A stretch of 64,000 nucleotides of DNA, taken from NCBI RefSeq assembly GCF_904849725.1, contig NC_058518.1:10188147-10252146 (forward strand), written 5' to 3'. Below the pieces are notes generated by a model that was not told where the DNA came from, made no database searches, and was given only the letters and a program-made list of their open reading frames with translations. Source of the stretch: Hordeum vulgare subsp. vulgare (Eukaryota > Streptophyta > Magnoliopsida > Poales > Poaceae). Positions 10,885-20,892 of this stretch are shown here, piece by piece. The position numbers and the translations under genes are program-made. The first letter of the stretch is position 1, and each line of letters opens with the position of its first letter.

Positions 10885-11079
10885 AAGCAATATGACAATA
10901 CTATAACTATTGTGGCTGTACTCTCCAGGTGGTTATCATACCCAAAGCAATATGACAATACTATAGGTATTGTGGCTGCACTCTCCAGGTGGTTATCATA
11001 CCCAAAGCAATATGACAATACTATAGGTATTGTGGCTGCACTCTCCAGGTGGTTATCATACCCAAAGCAATATGACAAT
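10885..11079 (+). repeat. 60-bp minisatellite, about 3.2 copies
   Basis: The unit contains CTCTCCAGGTGGTTATCATA followed by CCCAAAGCAATATGACAATA, with exact 60-bp spacing. The second and third copies are identical; the first and last differ by a few bases. Because 60 is a multiple of three, repeated open frames appear on both strands. They are by-products, not genes. Confidence 0.95.
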
Positions 11080-11315
11080 TCTGAATATGCCACAGTACAG
11101 TCACATCAAATATGCTTGCACTTACTTTGGCAAGACCAAAAGTATCGATGGTTTAAAAAACTCAGCTAGTCAGTATCAATTTTTGGGCTGCCTTCAAATG
11201 AGTGCTTTAAGATCATCTTGCTAACTAAAGATAGCTCTCTAGGAGCTCAAACTATTCATGTATGTTATCAGACGAACCAGCTATTGAAAGAAATAGAGCC
11301 GGAGTGCAAAACAAC

Positions 11316-11440
11316 AAGAAAATTTAACTGTGAATTCAGCATACATGAATTCAACACTTGTCGAAATGCACCGAATTCAGTTAAAATTTGGAACTGAATT
11401 CAGCACTTGTCGAAATTTAAATGTGAATCCAGCACTTGTG
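11316..11440 (+). repeat. Degenerate GAATTCAGCACTTGTCGAAAT repeats
   Basis: Four to five imperfect copies of a ~20-40 bp word (GAATTCA(G/A)CA(C/T)... CTTGTCGAAAT) follow each other. No gene or element is recognised around them. Confidence 0.6.
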
Positions 11441-11625
11441 GAAGGCGACAAAATTTCTGTGAAAATCCCTATGCAGCAAAAAATAGCAGGCTTTGCATTC
11501 TGTGGGATTAAAGTGCTCTGAAAATCTTCTTCCGCTTCATATAGCTGGAGTACAACAAATTCTGGATGTAGCAGCAGCAGGACCATTCAACATTCAGTTT
11601 TGACCAAAACAGAGATAGGACAGGG

Positions 11626-12363
11626 GTGGAGTACCTTCAGGATGGAGCAGGGGTGGAGCGGCGTCCTCCATGGAGGGCATGGAGCGGGGCAGAGGTGGAG
11701 CGGCGTCCTCCATGGAGGGCACGGAGCAGGGCAGAGGTGGAGCGGCGTCCTCCATGGCGTCGGCGTCCGGGCGCGCGAGTGAGCTGCGTGGTGGGTCTGG
11801 GAGGGAGAGAAGATGGTGTGAGGCAGAGTGGAGGGACTTACCAGAGCCTCGCCGGAGCCGGATTACGCTGTAGGGTGAAAGAGGGGCTGCGGGAGGCAGG
11901 GGAGCTTCGTGAGGCAGGCGATGACACTGGTATCATCACAATTGACTATCACATTCTTCTTCTTAAAGAAGCATATCCAATACTTGTGCAAGTGGATATA
12001 CAAAATTTTAATAGAAAATATAGAAACTTGTTGAGGAATCTGGTTTTGCCTGGTAGCTTGATTCTGGTCCCTCATGCCGGACTGGAGGCTGTTATAGTCA
12101 TTATTCGAATTGTGCCGCTAGTCCCTAAGTGTTTTTCTTCCTTATGTTGTTTGCCAGCTTTTTACTGTCATGCGATTTTCGACTTATGTTTGGATCAAGC
12201 TGGGTTGCCTTGCTTCATCATTTGTCTACAGTCTGCTAATTCAGCTATGTTGGCAGGGGAGCACTCCTTTCTTGCAGCCGCGGATATCTTGATCTGCTGT
12301 CAAGGAGGTCAAAGCCAAAAGCTGGCTGACATAATACTGAAGCTCAGAAGCAGCAAATTTTAA
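11626..12363 (+). other. Open frame of 245 codons with 42-bp internal repeats; doubtful gene
   Basis: The frame begins with three 42-bp tandem units (11652, 11694, 11736; GGTGGAGCGGCGTCCTCCAT core). They encode Arg/Trp-rich 14-aa repeats (VERRPPWRA...). The rest is hydrophobic and Cys-containing with no domain I recognise. Composition changes abruptly at about 11930, from G+C-rich to AT-rich, which argues against a single coding exon. It is more likely a chance frame kept open by the repeats than a gene. Confidence 0.25.
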
Positions 12364-13236
12364 AGGCACAATAGAAGTACAGATTAATTTTAGGATCAAT
12401 TAATTTGGCAAACAACATAACTTAATTCAAGCACAATGTTTTTACATTATTACCTCAACATTTTGAGCTTAACGTACTCATAATCTACTCAATGAATTCA
12501 TCCAGGTTGTAGTCCTCCTTGGTGGTCTTGGTGAACTCCAAGATGGTGTGTCGATGGACTATGGTTGTACCTCATGCCCATCAGGACCTTTCGGGTTCGT
12601 TGCAACGAGGGGGCGATGTTAAGGCCGGGGAATTAGGTCTTCAGCATTACCCAAGCTTGGCAGGCTCCTTCCCGAGCAGCTGAAGATTTCCACTCCGCAA
12701 CCCTAACACTGAATCTATACAGGCGTATGGCAAGGGCGAAGAAGTTGTCCGGGAGAGCTTTGTTGGGCCATAATATGGAGAATACGGCCTCTAGGACCGA
12801 CCTTACAAGCTCCATCATTAGTTTGATACATTATGTGGAGAATGCTGCTTGTTTGTGTTGAGCTGGCTTTGCAATTCGGCGATCCGCCTCTCGGCTAATA
12901 TATACTAGTTTGAATTGATCAGTGTTGATATAGTTGCAAGTTGTGAGCAACACCACAAAAGGAGCTCACATGAGTCTCCAATGGTGTCCACGATGTTCTT
13001 CTGAAGATTTTGGACCTTCAGCTCCGATGCTGCGAGCAGGGTCACATCCATTGATGAGGAAGCACTATCATTACCCTCCCGTCAATGCAGGAACCGAGGG
13101 GCTCGACGATCGATCGTCCACCCGCACATGCTAATACCATAGAGCTAGCAGGAAATCATCGCCCCTGCTGACTTGGCAGTTTTGGAGCAATGCGTGTTAA
13201 GAGGACACCCGGGTCAAGTCGCACAGCTATGCAAGC
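12364..13236 (-). pseudogene. Possible retrotransposon-protein fragment
   Basis: On the minus strand at 12633-12818 a short frame contains LPDNFFALAIRLYRFSVRVA, then EWKSSAAREGACQAW. This style resembles an uncharacterised protein common in grass LTR retrotransposons (a hydrophobic helix then a (W/R)K.SA.REGA motif). That resemblance is from memory and unverified. Frames continue for about 100 bases with stops. Nothing else is seen in this stretch. Confidence 0.3.
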
Positions 13237-13596
13237 GTGGCAAACAAGGGTCGTCCCTGCGCCTTCCCAACCACTAATTCTTCCCGCACCGTCCCTTGGA
13301 GGTTTGATTTGATCGAGCACGGGGGCTGGAGGCACGCGGGGCCCATACGTCGAGAGGGCCTAACCCTGACGACGTGTGCGGCTTGCGCCGGGCCCAGGCC
13401 CCGGCCCACCAAGGGCTACTATCGGTACCGTGATGATTGGGTTCACAAACCCAACTATGCGCATACCATGAGCGGCTTCGAACCAAACCAGGAAGAACTG
13501 AAATATGCACACCACCGATTCCCTCCTCTAAACCGGTGGTGGTATGTAGATCTTCCTGAAGACCCTGGCGAACAAGACACATCAAGACATGCTTAG
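13237..13596 (+). other. Unassigned open frame of 119 codons
   Basis: This frame is G+C-rich and free of stops, with an aromatic-rich second half (YYRYRDDWVHKPNYAH, then WWYVDLPEDPGEQ). The acidic C-terminus looks protein-like. No domain is recognised and no splice signals or promoter stand out. It lies just upstream of a minisatellite and the Pack-MULE-like element, in a repeat-derived area. It could be an exon of a transposon gene. Confidence 0.25.
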
Positions 13597-13649
13597 GCTT
13601 AGTGGTGGCATGTAAATCTTTGTTAAGAAGGTCCCACAACCGCCCAACA

Positions 13650-13795
13650 AGCCCGCTCAAGACAAGGAAGAAGCAAGATCGAAGAGCCCGACAACCGCCC
13701 CACGAGCCCGCTCAAGGCAAGGAAGAAGCAAGATCGAAGAGCCCAACGAGCCCGCTCAAGACAAGGAAGAAGCAAGATCGAAGAGCCCGACATCA
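13650..13795 (+). repeat. Minisatellite, three copies of a 44-55 bp unit
   Basis: GCCCGCTCAAGACAAGGAAG starts at about 13651, 13706 and 13750. Units one and two differ by an 11-bp segment (CAACCGCCCCA), giving spacings of 55 and 44. It is G+C-rich and non-coding as far as I can tell. Confidence 0.85.
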
Positions 13796-13919
13796 CCTCC
13801 GCTGGCCAAGACCCGAGAACGACCTCTGCCGACAACGACCACCTTCTTTGGCCAGCACCTAGCGAGCCTTCAACAGCAAACTATCAGCTTACCTCGCGTG
13901 TTGCATCTGCTCTGCGCGA

Positions 13920-15103
13920 GTAAATAGCATAAAACTATTAGTTTATAAGCTATGGTTCTAAAAAACTATCGGATTTTGCTTTTTCTTAGAAAATACCAAA
14001 CGTGTGGTTCGTTCTTTCATAAAACCCAAAATCTTTGTTGTTAAAAAATTAAACATGTTTATGACAGGTCGGGCCCGTACCTAAACGATCAGTCTATTTG
14101 ACCGTTTGTTTGTCCGTTAACTGACATGTAGGGCCTACATGTCAGTGTCTAGAAAAGCAATCAGGTCCTCTAAAGTCTTCTGAAAAAGCAATCGGGTGCT
14201 TGAAATATTTTTGCAAAAAGCAATCAGGTCCCTCCTCTGCACCCCCGTGCTCGGACTCCGCGACTGGGTCCTCGTCGCCACGGGTGAAGCTCTTATTGAA
14301 GGACGCCTCCTCGTGGACGGCGGCGTCGTCGTCACCGTCCTTGCGCCAGAGGGCGACAGGCCGCATGAGGAGCACGTAGCCCTCGGACTGGTTGCACTGC
14401 AGGAAGTTCTGGGCATCGGTCACCTCGTTCTCCGGGCCCCAGCTGCCGTCGTCCGAGGAGTAGCGCCGGAGCACCGTGTAGCTACACTGGTTGTAGAGGA
14501 GTAGCACCCGGTGTGAGGATGGGGACGTGGTCGTGGCCTTGCCGGCCGCGCATGTGTCGTACAGGTTGAGCCCGTCGTCGGCGGTGAACAGGGCGCACGC
14601 GTACGGGCCCGGGCAGTCCTTGCCGCTCAGGGTCGGGAGCAGGTGGGCGTCGCCGGTCATGAAGTACTTCCACTGGCTGGGAGCTCCACGCGCCGCACGT
14701 GATGGAAGGGATCTCCACGGCGGCGCCATGGCTGCTGGCCGGCGACCGTCACGGCAGCTGCTGGCGCACAGCCACGGGAGGGACCCGATTGCTTTTTTCA
14801 AAAGTTTGCACGGATCCGATTTCGTTTTTGAAAATTTGCGGGGACCTGATGGCATTTTTAAAAAGTTTGCATACACTCACACGTGAGACCCACATGTAAG
14901 TTAACGGTCAAACAAACGGTCAAATAGACGGATCGTTTAGGTGCAGGCCCGGCCTGTCATAAACCTGTTTTAATTTTTTAACTATGAAGATTTTAAGTTT
15001 TTTGAAACAGTGAACCACGTGATTGATAGTTTTCTGAGAAAAATTAAAATTCGATAATTTTTTAAAACCATAACCGATAAACGGGTAGTTTTATGCTATT
15101 CAC
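13920..15103. mobile_element. Pack-MULE-like element with ~310-bp inverted ends
   Basis: The left end reads GTAAATAGCATAAAACTA and the reverse complement of the right end reads GTGAATAGCATAAAACTA. Similarity continues inward for about 300 bp on both sides, including the words ACGATC(A/C)GTCTATTTGACCG, GACATGTAGG and AAAAGCAATC. Long terminal inverted repeats around a gene-like interior are the mark of Mutator-type Pack-MULEs. The flanks share only GCTCT, so the expected 9-bp target duplication is decayed or the ends are slightly misplaced. There is no transposase; it is non-autonomous. Confidence 0.75.
14236..14785 (-). pseudogene. Gene fragment carried by the Pack-MULE-like element
   Basis: Between the inverted ends the DNA becomes strongly G+C-rich with one open minus-strand frame. 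It reads through a protein-like segment: QWKYFMTGDAHLLP, then DCPGPYACALFTADDGLNLY, VLLLYNQCSYTVL, RRYSSDDGSWGPENEV and a Lys/Asp-rich tail. The open frame continues into both inverted ends (14142-14876), as expected when a captured exon fragment lacks its own ends. The RRYSSDDGSWGP style recalls plant F-box-associated or DUF1618-like beta-propeller proteins, but I cannot assign it. The parent gene must lie elsewhere in the genome. Confidence 0.6.
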
Positions 15104-16020
15104 ACGGCTCTTCAGCCATGCGGCTGGTGGGCAGGCGCACCAGGAGACGAACAATACATGAGGGTTGTGTCACTCACCCTCTCTAGTCTCTACAGCATGG
15201 CGCACACACCTGTGCCAAGACGTGTCACACCTTGGACAGGTGTCACCATGGTTGGTGGTGATGGGACGGGCGTCCGTTCCTTGAAGATAGTAGGTATCAA
15301 CACTTCACCCAAAGCATTTAATGGGTTCATATACTTGGATCAACCCAGGATTGCTTCCTTAGACTCGAACCCATTGTGGTATCCCTTGAGATATAAAAGG
15401 AGGACAAGGGAGGAGAGCAGAAAAAGGAGAGGAAAGGGTGAAAAGTAGTAAGGAAGGGAGGCTGGACACTTGGTAGGAGACCAGTATGATTCCATTGCAC
15501 TTCTCGATCCCAGGAAGGAACATCCGGGATAAACACACACACAAAGCAAGAGTAGGATACTACACATCCATACGGTCCAAACCCGAATAAACAATCGTGT
15601 CAGACTCGTACATCGTAGTAGCGTAGATCCTCGCCGCCCAGACTCGAATCATCGAAGAGGATACTTCCTCGTCCACCGTGGGCATGTGTTCTACACACGT
15701 GCGCCGCCGACACAGATCCATTGAAGACACGCCTCCACACTCCCACCAACGATGCTAGACGCACCATCGAAACAGGGGCTAGGCGGGGAGAAAGTTATTC
15801 CATCTTCAGGGAGCCGTTGTCGTCTCTCCTTCCCGAGCAGGATACTAGCCCTAACAAAAGTCGAAACACATCTAAAAACGAAGCCCTCGCATCGGCAAGG
15901 GTCGGGATCCATCACACCTCCATGACCCTAAAGACACCGGAGACGGGGTGGACCGGCGCCAGCGCTGGCGGGAGGCGGAGGAACCCTAAATTTTTAGGGG
16001 AGGAGGCGACTGTGTGACAC
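15104..16020 (+). mobile_element. LTR-like / unassigned transposon debris
   Basis: A TATA box (GATATAAAAGGAGGACAAGG, ~15390) is followed about 190 bp later by CCGAATAAACAATCGTGTC. This pairing is typical of the promoter and 3' end of a plant LTR. I see no TG...CA ends or target duplication. The G+C-rich stretch 15700-16015 looks like a repeat-family 5' leader, ending in CCCTAAATTTTTAGGGGAGG, a near palindrome. No intact gene is visible. Confidence 0.35.
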
Positions 16021-17570
16021 TTTAATTAAAAGGGATCACACTACAACACATTTAAGACAAACAATCAATAAAAGAAAAATACATCTCAATCTTCAAACAA
16101 TGAATGAAGAACCCCAAAGACAAAAAATGAATTACAATGTAGTCCTTCAACAATAGACTTTAGCACCGAGCCAAATATACTGCCTCCGGGGACTTGGGGG
16201 AGTAGATCGCTGCTGCCTCAGCTCCAGCTTGGGGCCCTGATGGAGGTAGAGGTTGCAGTTTGCGGATGTTGATACCAAAGCCAAACTTGCTCCCGTAAGA
16301 CATCAAGGACAAGAGCAAGAATTGGAGCCGACGAAGATGAGTGTCGGGACTCCAAGTGTCCTCCCTTCGGCAAGAAGAGCCAGCGATGGTCCGGGAAGAC
16401 TGATAAGCAACCACCTAAAGGGATTGGCGTGCACCGTAGCTAGTCCACAAATGTCATTATTGGAAATAAGCTTGGGATGGAGCAACCGTACTCACTCCAG
16501 GTCCTTCACTGGAATCAGGCCCGATATGATCCAACATTGGGTGAGGAAGATGAGCAATAACCGACCACCAAACCCCTTCTTATCACCTCTATGATAGATG
16601 GGAAAAGGAGCAACCACCTTATCAACTCGATTTGGTGAACACCAAGGCTATTTAGGGGAGCAATTGGCAAATATGCCTTCCTTCCTCAATCCTCCACGAT
16701 GGAAGTTGAGCAAAGAAGCACGCCGACGACCACTACACGCTGCTTGCAAGCAATGACAAGGAGCTCAAGACCAGCAAAGTGCCAAATACTCTCATAACAG
16801 AACACACCCTAGACCTGCTATGTACAAATACAAGCAGACTTCCTAACCCTGTAACCCACCGTGAGTCTGAGGGCATGAGCCGTTGAAGATGGGAGGGACA
16901 GGAGTCAGGATATTCCATGAGACTTTCAAGGGGAGGGGAGGAGAGAGAAAAGGGGAGGTGGAAAGAGGCATCCAGCCACCGGCGTACTTCTCACATAAGC
17001 TATACACTAATATTGTCATGCCCAACATGTCATACCGTGGTTACAAACCGAAGGTAGGGATTGAAACCAACTACAATAATTCATTAAGAAACTACCCAAA
17101 TGCATTGATGTTGTTCAATCTAGCCAGTGAGGGATAGATCATGTTTTTTTTTACAATGAGAAAATGTGTAAAACATTGTTGCTGATCCAAACAGTAAGTT
17201 AAGATTAAAACAACAAATATCAGCAGCTAAAACCAAGGCTAAACCATTGTTCAGATAGCAAAGCATGATTCAGATATAGGCAGATAACATTGTTCAGAGT
17301 TTAATAGTTCGTACATCGAGATTTCAGACAAAGAACGCATGGTCCAGATATAAACAAAGTAGGCAAGAGGAGAGGAGGCTGCGAGCGGAGGAGGCGACCA
17401 GCCGTGGCTGGGGGAGACGGGCGAAGCACCGGCGGCCGCTGCTACCACCGTCGCTCGGTAGGTTTGGTTAGGGATTTAGGGTTCGCTCGGTAGGTCTGAT
17501 CGTCGCTATAGGTTTTGTCGCCGCTGGTTAGGGTTACTGGGCGGAAAGCCCAAAAGAATAGTGGGCTGAT
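16021..17570. other. Intergenic, no gene supported
   Basis: Only short, overlapping frames on both strands, none with a recognisable domain or consistent composition. A purine-rich stretch lies at 16930-16970. Confidence 0.35.
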
Positions 17571-17583
17571 GAAAAATTCGTCT

Positions 17584-17752
17584 GAAAAATATAGCGTCGC
17601 GTCAAAAAAATAGCGTCAATACGCGCTATAGCGCGAAATTGCCGTATTTAGCGCGAATAGCGCCGTAGTGAGTGAAATATGCATAGCGCAGCGTTTAGTT
17701 TTCAAATACGCTATTAGCGCGCTATAGCGGCGTTTTAGCGCGCTATTTTTTT
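17584..17752. repeat. Cluster of GCGCTATAGCGC-type palindromic words
   Basis: TAGCGC, GCGCTA and the full palindrome GCGCTATAGCGCG recur more than ten times in about 170 bp, separated by AT-rich spacers. The block ends in a T run (AGCGCGCTATTTTTTTCC). Dense self-complementary words of this kind occur in terminal or subterminal regions of hAT-like and other DNA transposons. I cannot define ends or a target duplication. Confidence 0.6.
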
Positions 17753-17759
17753 CCTTGGT

Positions 17760-18700
17760 TTGCATACGGCTGGCTAAGGTGGTGAGAAGGGAAGATGGTA
17801 TAGGATAGATATGGAAGAGTGTGGGAGGAAGAGCAAGACGGTACCTCTGTTAAATAGCTAACCTGCTCCCTCTTGGTTCACAGAGGCATTAAAAACAGCA
17901 TCGTGTGTGTACACGCGTGGGAAACCAATAGCACCGTGTGTGTACACACGTGGAAAACTGAAGCGCGGCTATGGAGCGCTACGATGGTGGCTATTGCATC
18001 GGGAGTATATACGCGTGGAAACCGAAGGGCGGGTATGCAGCGCTGCGGTGGTGACTCTTCATGTTAGTGCTGCTGTGGTAGGTCCATTGCATCGTCGGTC
18101 GGGTCTGCACTGTTGTGGCGGCTCCGTTGCGTCGTGGTCGGATCCGGTCGGGTCGGGACTCGAGAGGACAGTGCTGGGGTGGCGTCTCTTCTACGTCCTT
18201 GGTCGGAGCTCGTGCACATCCATTCATGCGTGCATGCATGCATCCTTGGCTGCTAGGCCAGGCCCTCATTTCAGGCGACAGCGTGGCAAGTCACTGACGG
18301 ACAGGCGTTAACGGACCCGTCGGCCGTCGGTGGTCAAGATGGGGGGCTCTGCTCGCTTGCTCACTAATATGAAGTGTGTGTAGTATTGTAATATGTGCTA
18401 TTTTGAGAAACATTGCATTTCCAGCATGGAGGTGAGAACTGCAGGGTGGTGGAGTGGTTTGACGCTCCTTGGCCAGATATCATTTTCTGTTGTTTTCATA
18501 TTAAAAGCAGCATTAACAGGCAAAGATTGAAACAAATAGAGCATACAGATAGATAGAAAGAAACATAGTTATAACATAGACAGTACAACTCCATAGATAG
18601 ATATGAATATTACAAACTCACACTGAACAAACTGACCAAACCTAGCTTACTAAACCTAGCTAACTGAAGCTAGCCTACTAAACTTAGCCCCAGATGGTGA
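17760..18700. other. Intergenic, no gene supported
   Basis: Contains imperfect direct repeats of CGTGTGTGTACACGCGTGG (17900, 17935 and a shorter trace near 18010) and TGCATG-rich sequence near 18225-18242. No domain-bearing frame. Confidence 0.35.
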
Positions 18701-18763
18701 AGATAGGAACATCGAAATTTATGATCGGTAGAGCAAGACTTATGCATCACTTGGTTCTGGGTT

Positions 18764-18838
18764 TGCGCTTCTTGGATGCATCAGAACTACTTCCTGCACC
18801 GGTGTTCCTTCTTGGATGCATCAGAACTACTTTCTGCA
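18764..18838. repeat. Short direct repeat, two copies
   Basis: CTTCTTGGATGCATCAGAAC followed by TACTT(C/T)CTGCAC occurs at 18767 and 18808, about 41 bp apart. It lies just beyond the 3' end of the unassigned minus-strand frame at 19024-19308 and may be part of its decayed C-terminal coding sequence. Confidence 0.7.
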
Positions 18839-19023
18839 CTATAGTTGCCACCTAGTCTTGCAGAGTGACACACTGGCAACTGAGCTGGTGGCGCCACTTC
18901 CTGGACCTAATTCTCGTCTGTGTCCAGGACGACGATAGGTGCACCATGCGTCAGCGGTGGTGCCACCACCCGAACTTCATCATCAGGAAAGCGAGTCATG
19001 TATTGTGCCCAGTGTTGACGCTG

Positions 19024-19308
19024 CTATGGGTTGGCTGAATCAGCCTCCTTCATTGCCCACAACAAGATGGCAATGGGGAGTAGACTTGGCATCGTCACTC
19101 CATGGACTCGATGCATGTTGTTCTTCTCCTCTTGCATGACACGAGCCCTTACTACATCTTCAGCAGCGACCATCTCTTGCATGCTGCTGTACCTATTGGC
19201 CATTTTCATGTAGTCGATGAAGAGTTGGTGGTTTCCTCTTGCTGAACCAAGTAGCATAGCCATCCAACCCGGCCCAGTTGGGAAAGGGTTGATGTTAGGG
19301 TTGGCCAT
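19024..19308 (-). pseudogene. Unknown short-protein family, member 2
   Basis: The frame starts MANPNINPFPTGPGWMAMLL (a Met 12 codons upstream is also possible) and runs to EADSANP then a stop. Past the stop the same frame stays protein-like (QQRQHWAQYMTRFPDDEVRV) for about 40 codons, so the stop is probably a late mutation. A central helix-like segment contains ILLWAMKEADS, which also occurs, diverged, in the frames at 20000-20416 and 32065-32364. A TATA-like GTACTCTTTAAATACAAC lies upstream on the minus strand (~19380-19396). I know no family with this signature. It may be a host gene family or a transposon accessory protein. Confidence 0.4.
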
Positions 19309-19999
19309 GAGCTTGGAGGAGAAGAGGAGGAGAAGAGCATGCAAGTGATAGATGTGAGACTGAGAATAGGTGGAGTGTTGTATTTAAAGAGTACATTAAA
19401 GAGATGAGAAGAGGTGGAGTGCCGAAGTGTGGTAGAGAGAATAAATATAGGAGTTACAACTAGGTGGAGTGATTCAGTGGAGAAGTAAAGTGGAGTAAAA
19501 TTAGGAGTTAAAGCTAGTTAGAGTGATGTAGTGGAGAAGTTGATTGGAGTCGAAGACTGTGCAAAAAATTGATCGATCGGACTTGCAGCCAGATGGTAGT
19601 ACTTGGTGTTTTAATGGTGACATTTGCATTTCAGAAAATGTCATACATTTAGGCAGCACATTTCAGACTAAAAACAAATAGATATGCAAATGCCAATAGA
19701 TAGATTGCAACAGACGTACATGGATAAACATAGATAGAAATATAGAAACATTCAGACATACAGACATAGATAAACATATAAAAACATAGCAACATTCAGA
19801 CATTGACACATTGAGACATAGATAAATAGCAACATTCAAACCAGTAACAGTAGTCCACTGAGATGGAACTAGATTAAGCTATGCAACATGCTCACTCCAT
19901 GCGCAGATGGCGAAGGCGCTCTGAACGACGAACATGGCCAGTCACCATCTTGGCGACTCCCTTTTTCTTCCCTCTTGATGTGCTTGCCTCCTCCACCTA

Positions 20000-20416
20000 C
20001 TACTGACGTTGCTCTTGCTCCACCAGCTGTTGATGTTGTTGCAATGCCGCCATAGCATGCTGCGCCGTCTCCATCCAGGCCACGAGGAGGATGGGCATAA
20101 CCCTTACGACCATGGAATCAACCTCACGAAGTTGATTGCGGTCCTGGTACATGTACCAACGAGCTCGCTGGAAAGGATCAGGTGAATCCCTCGCTTCCCC
20201 CATCGCCCAGATCATATTCTCGATTAGAGGTCGATGGAGGTTAGGCAGGTTCTTAATCTCCTCGTGAGTTGTGCATGCCCTCACCGCCAGCGCGTGGTTG
20301 TTCAGGATGGTGGGGCTGGTGAACCAGGTGGTCACCTACCTAGTGTACACCAACTTCTTATCATCACCGACACAGATCTCCTTGAGGGCTAGCTACCAAC
20401 CGGCACCAAAAGCCAT
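20000..20416 (-). pseudogene. Unknown short-protein family, member 1
   Basis: The minus-strand frame begins MAFGAGW, hits a stop, continues LALKEICVGDDKKLVYTR, hits a second stop, then stays open for 111 codons. The open part contains LIENMIWAMGEARDSPDPFQ and a Gln/Glu-rich tail (HQQLVEQEQRQ). The two early in-frame stops suggest a pseudogene of a ~135-aa protein. The I.WAM.EA.DS..P.QR core aligns by eye with the frame at 19024. The segment VGDDKKL...H...I aligns with SGGDEVKL... in the frame at 32065. Function unknown; no membrane segment or known motif seen. Confidence 0.4.
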
Positions 20417-20892
20417 GGCCAGAAATGGAGATGTGGTTGGGTGGAGAAGTAGAGAGGCAGAGAGAGGGAATCGGAGAGGGAAGATAGTGGAGAAGTGGAG
20501 CGATTTGGTGGCGTGGTGAATGGGTGTGGTTATAGAGGGGGTGAAAGGATGCGTGGTAGTAAATTCTGATGCTTGGATTGTGGCAAATTAAAACATGCAA
20601 CAAATTAAGAGACGACAAACATATAATAAATGGTACATAGTTCATAAGCAACAAATAATAGTCTTTTTCAGTACAAGGATTCAGAGAAGATAAATTAAAA
20701 CAAACATCAGCTTGAGTGAAAACAAATTAAAACATGCAATAGTTCCACAGGAACTCATTCAGTAATGTCAACTAGGAGTAAAATAAGAACCCCGTTAAAA
20801 AAGAGTAACATGATGGTGTATTAAAGTATAGCATTAGAGAAAGGACTTTTAGAGGTCGGAAATTTTATTTTGCACACTATGTTGTTGTGTAA
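20417..20892. other. Intergenic between the unknown-family frame and the B3-like gene
   Basis: The minus-strand upstream region of the unknown-family member 1 is CT-rich (20417-20520). The remainder is AT-rich with no gene. Confidence 0.35.

Noticed and set aside
10885..11079. CRISPR-like direct repeat array
   Set aside because: Units are contiguous 60-bp minisatellite copies with no unique spacers, in a plant nuclear context.
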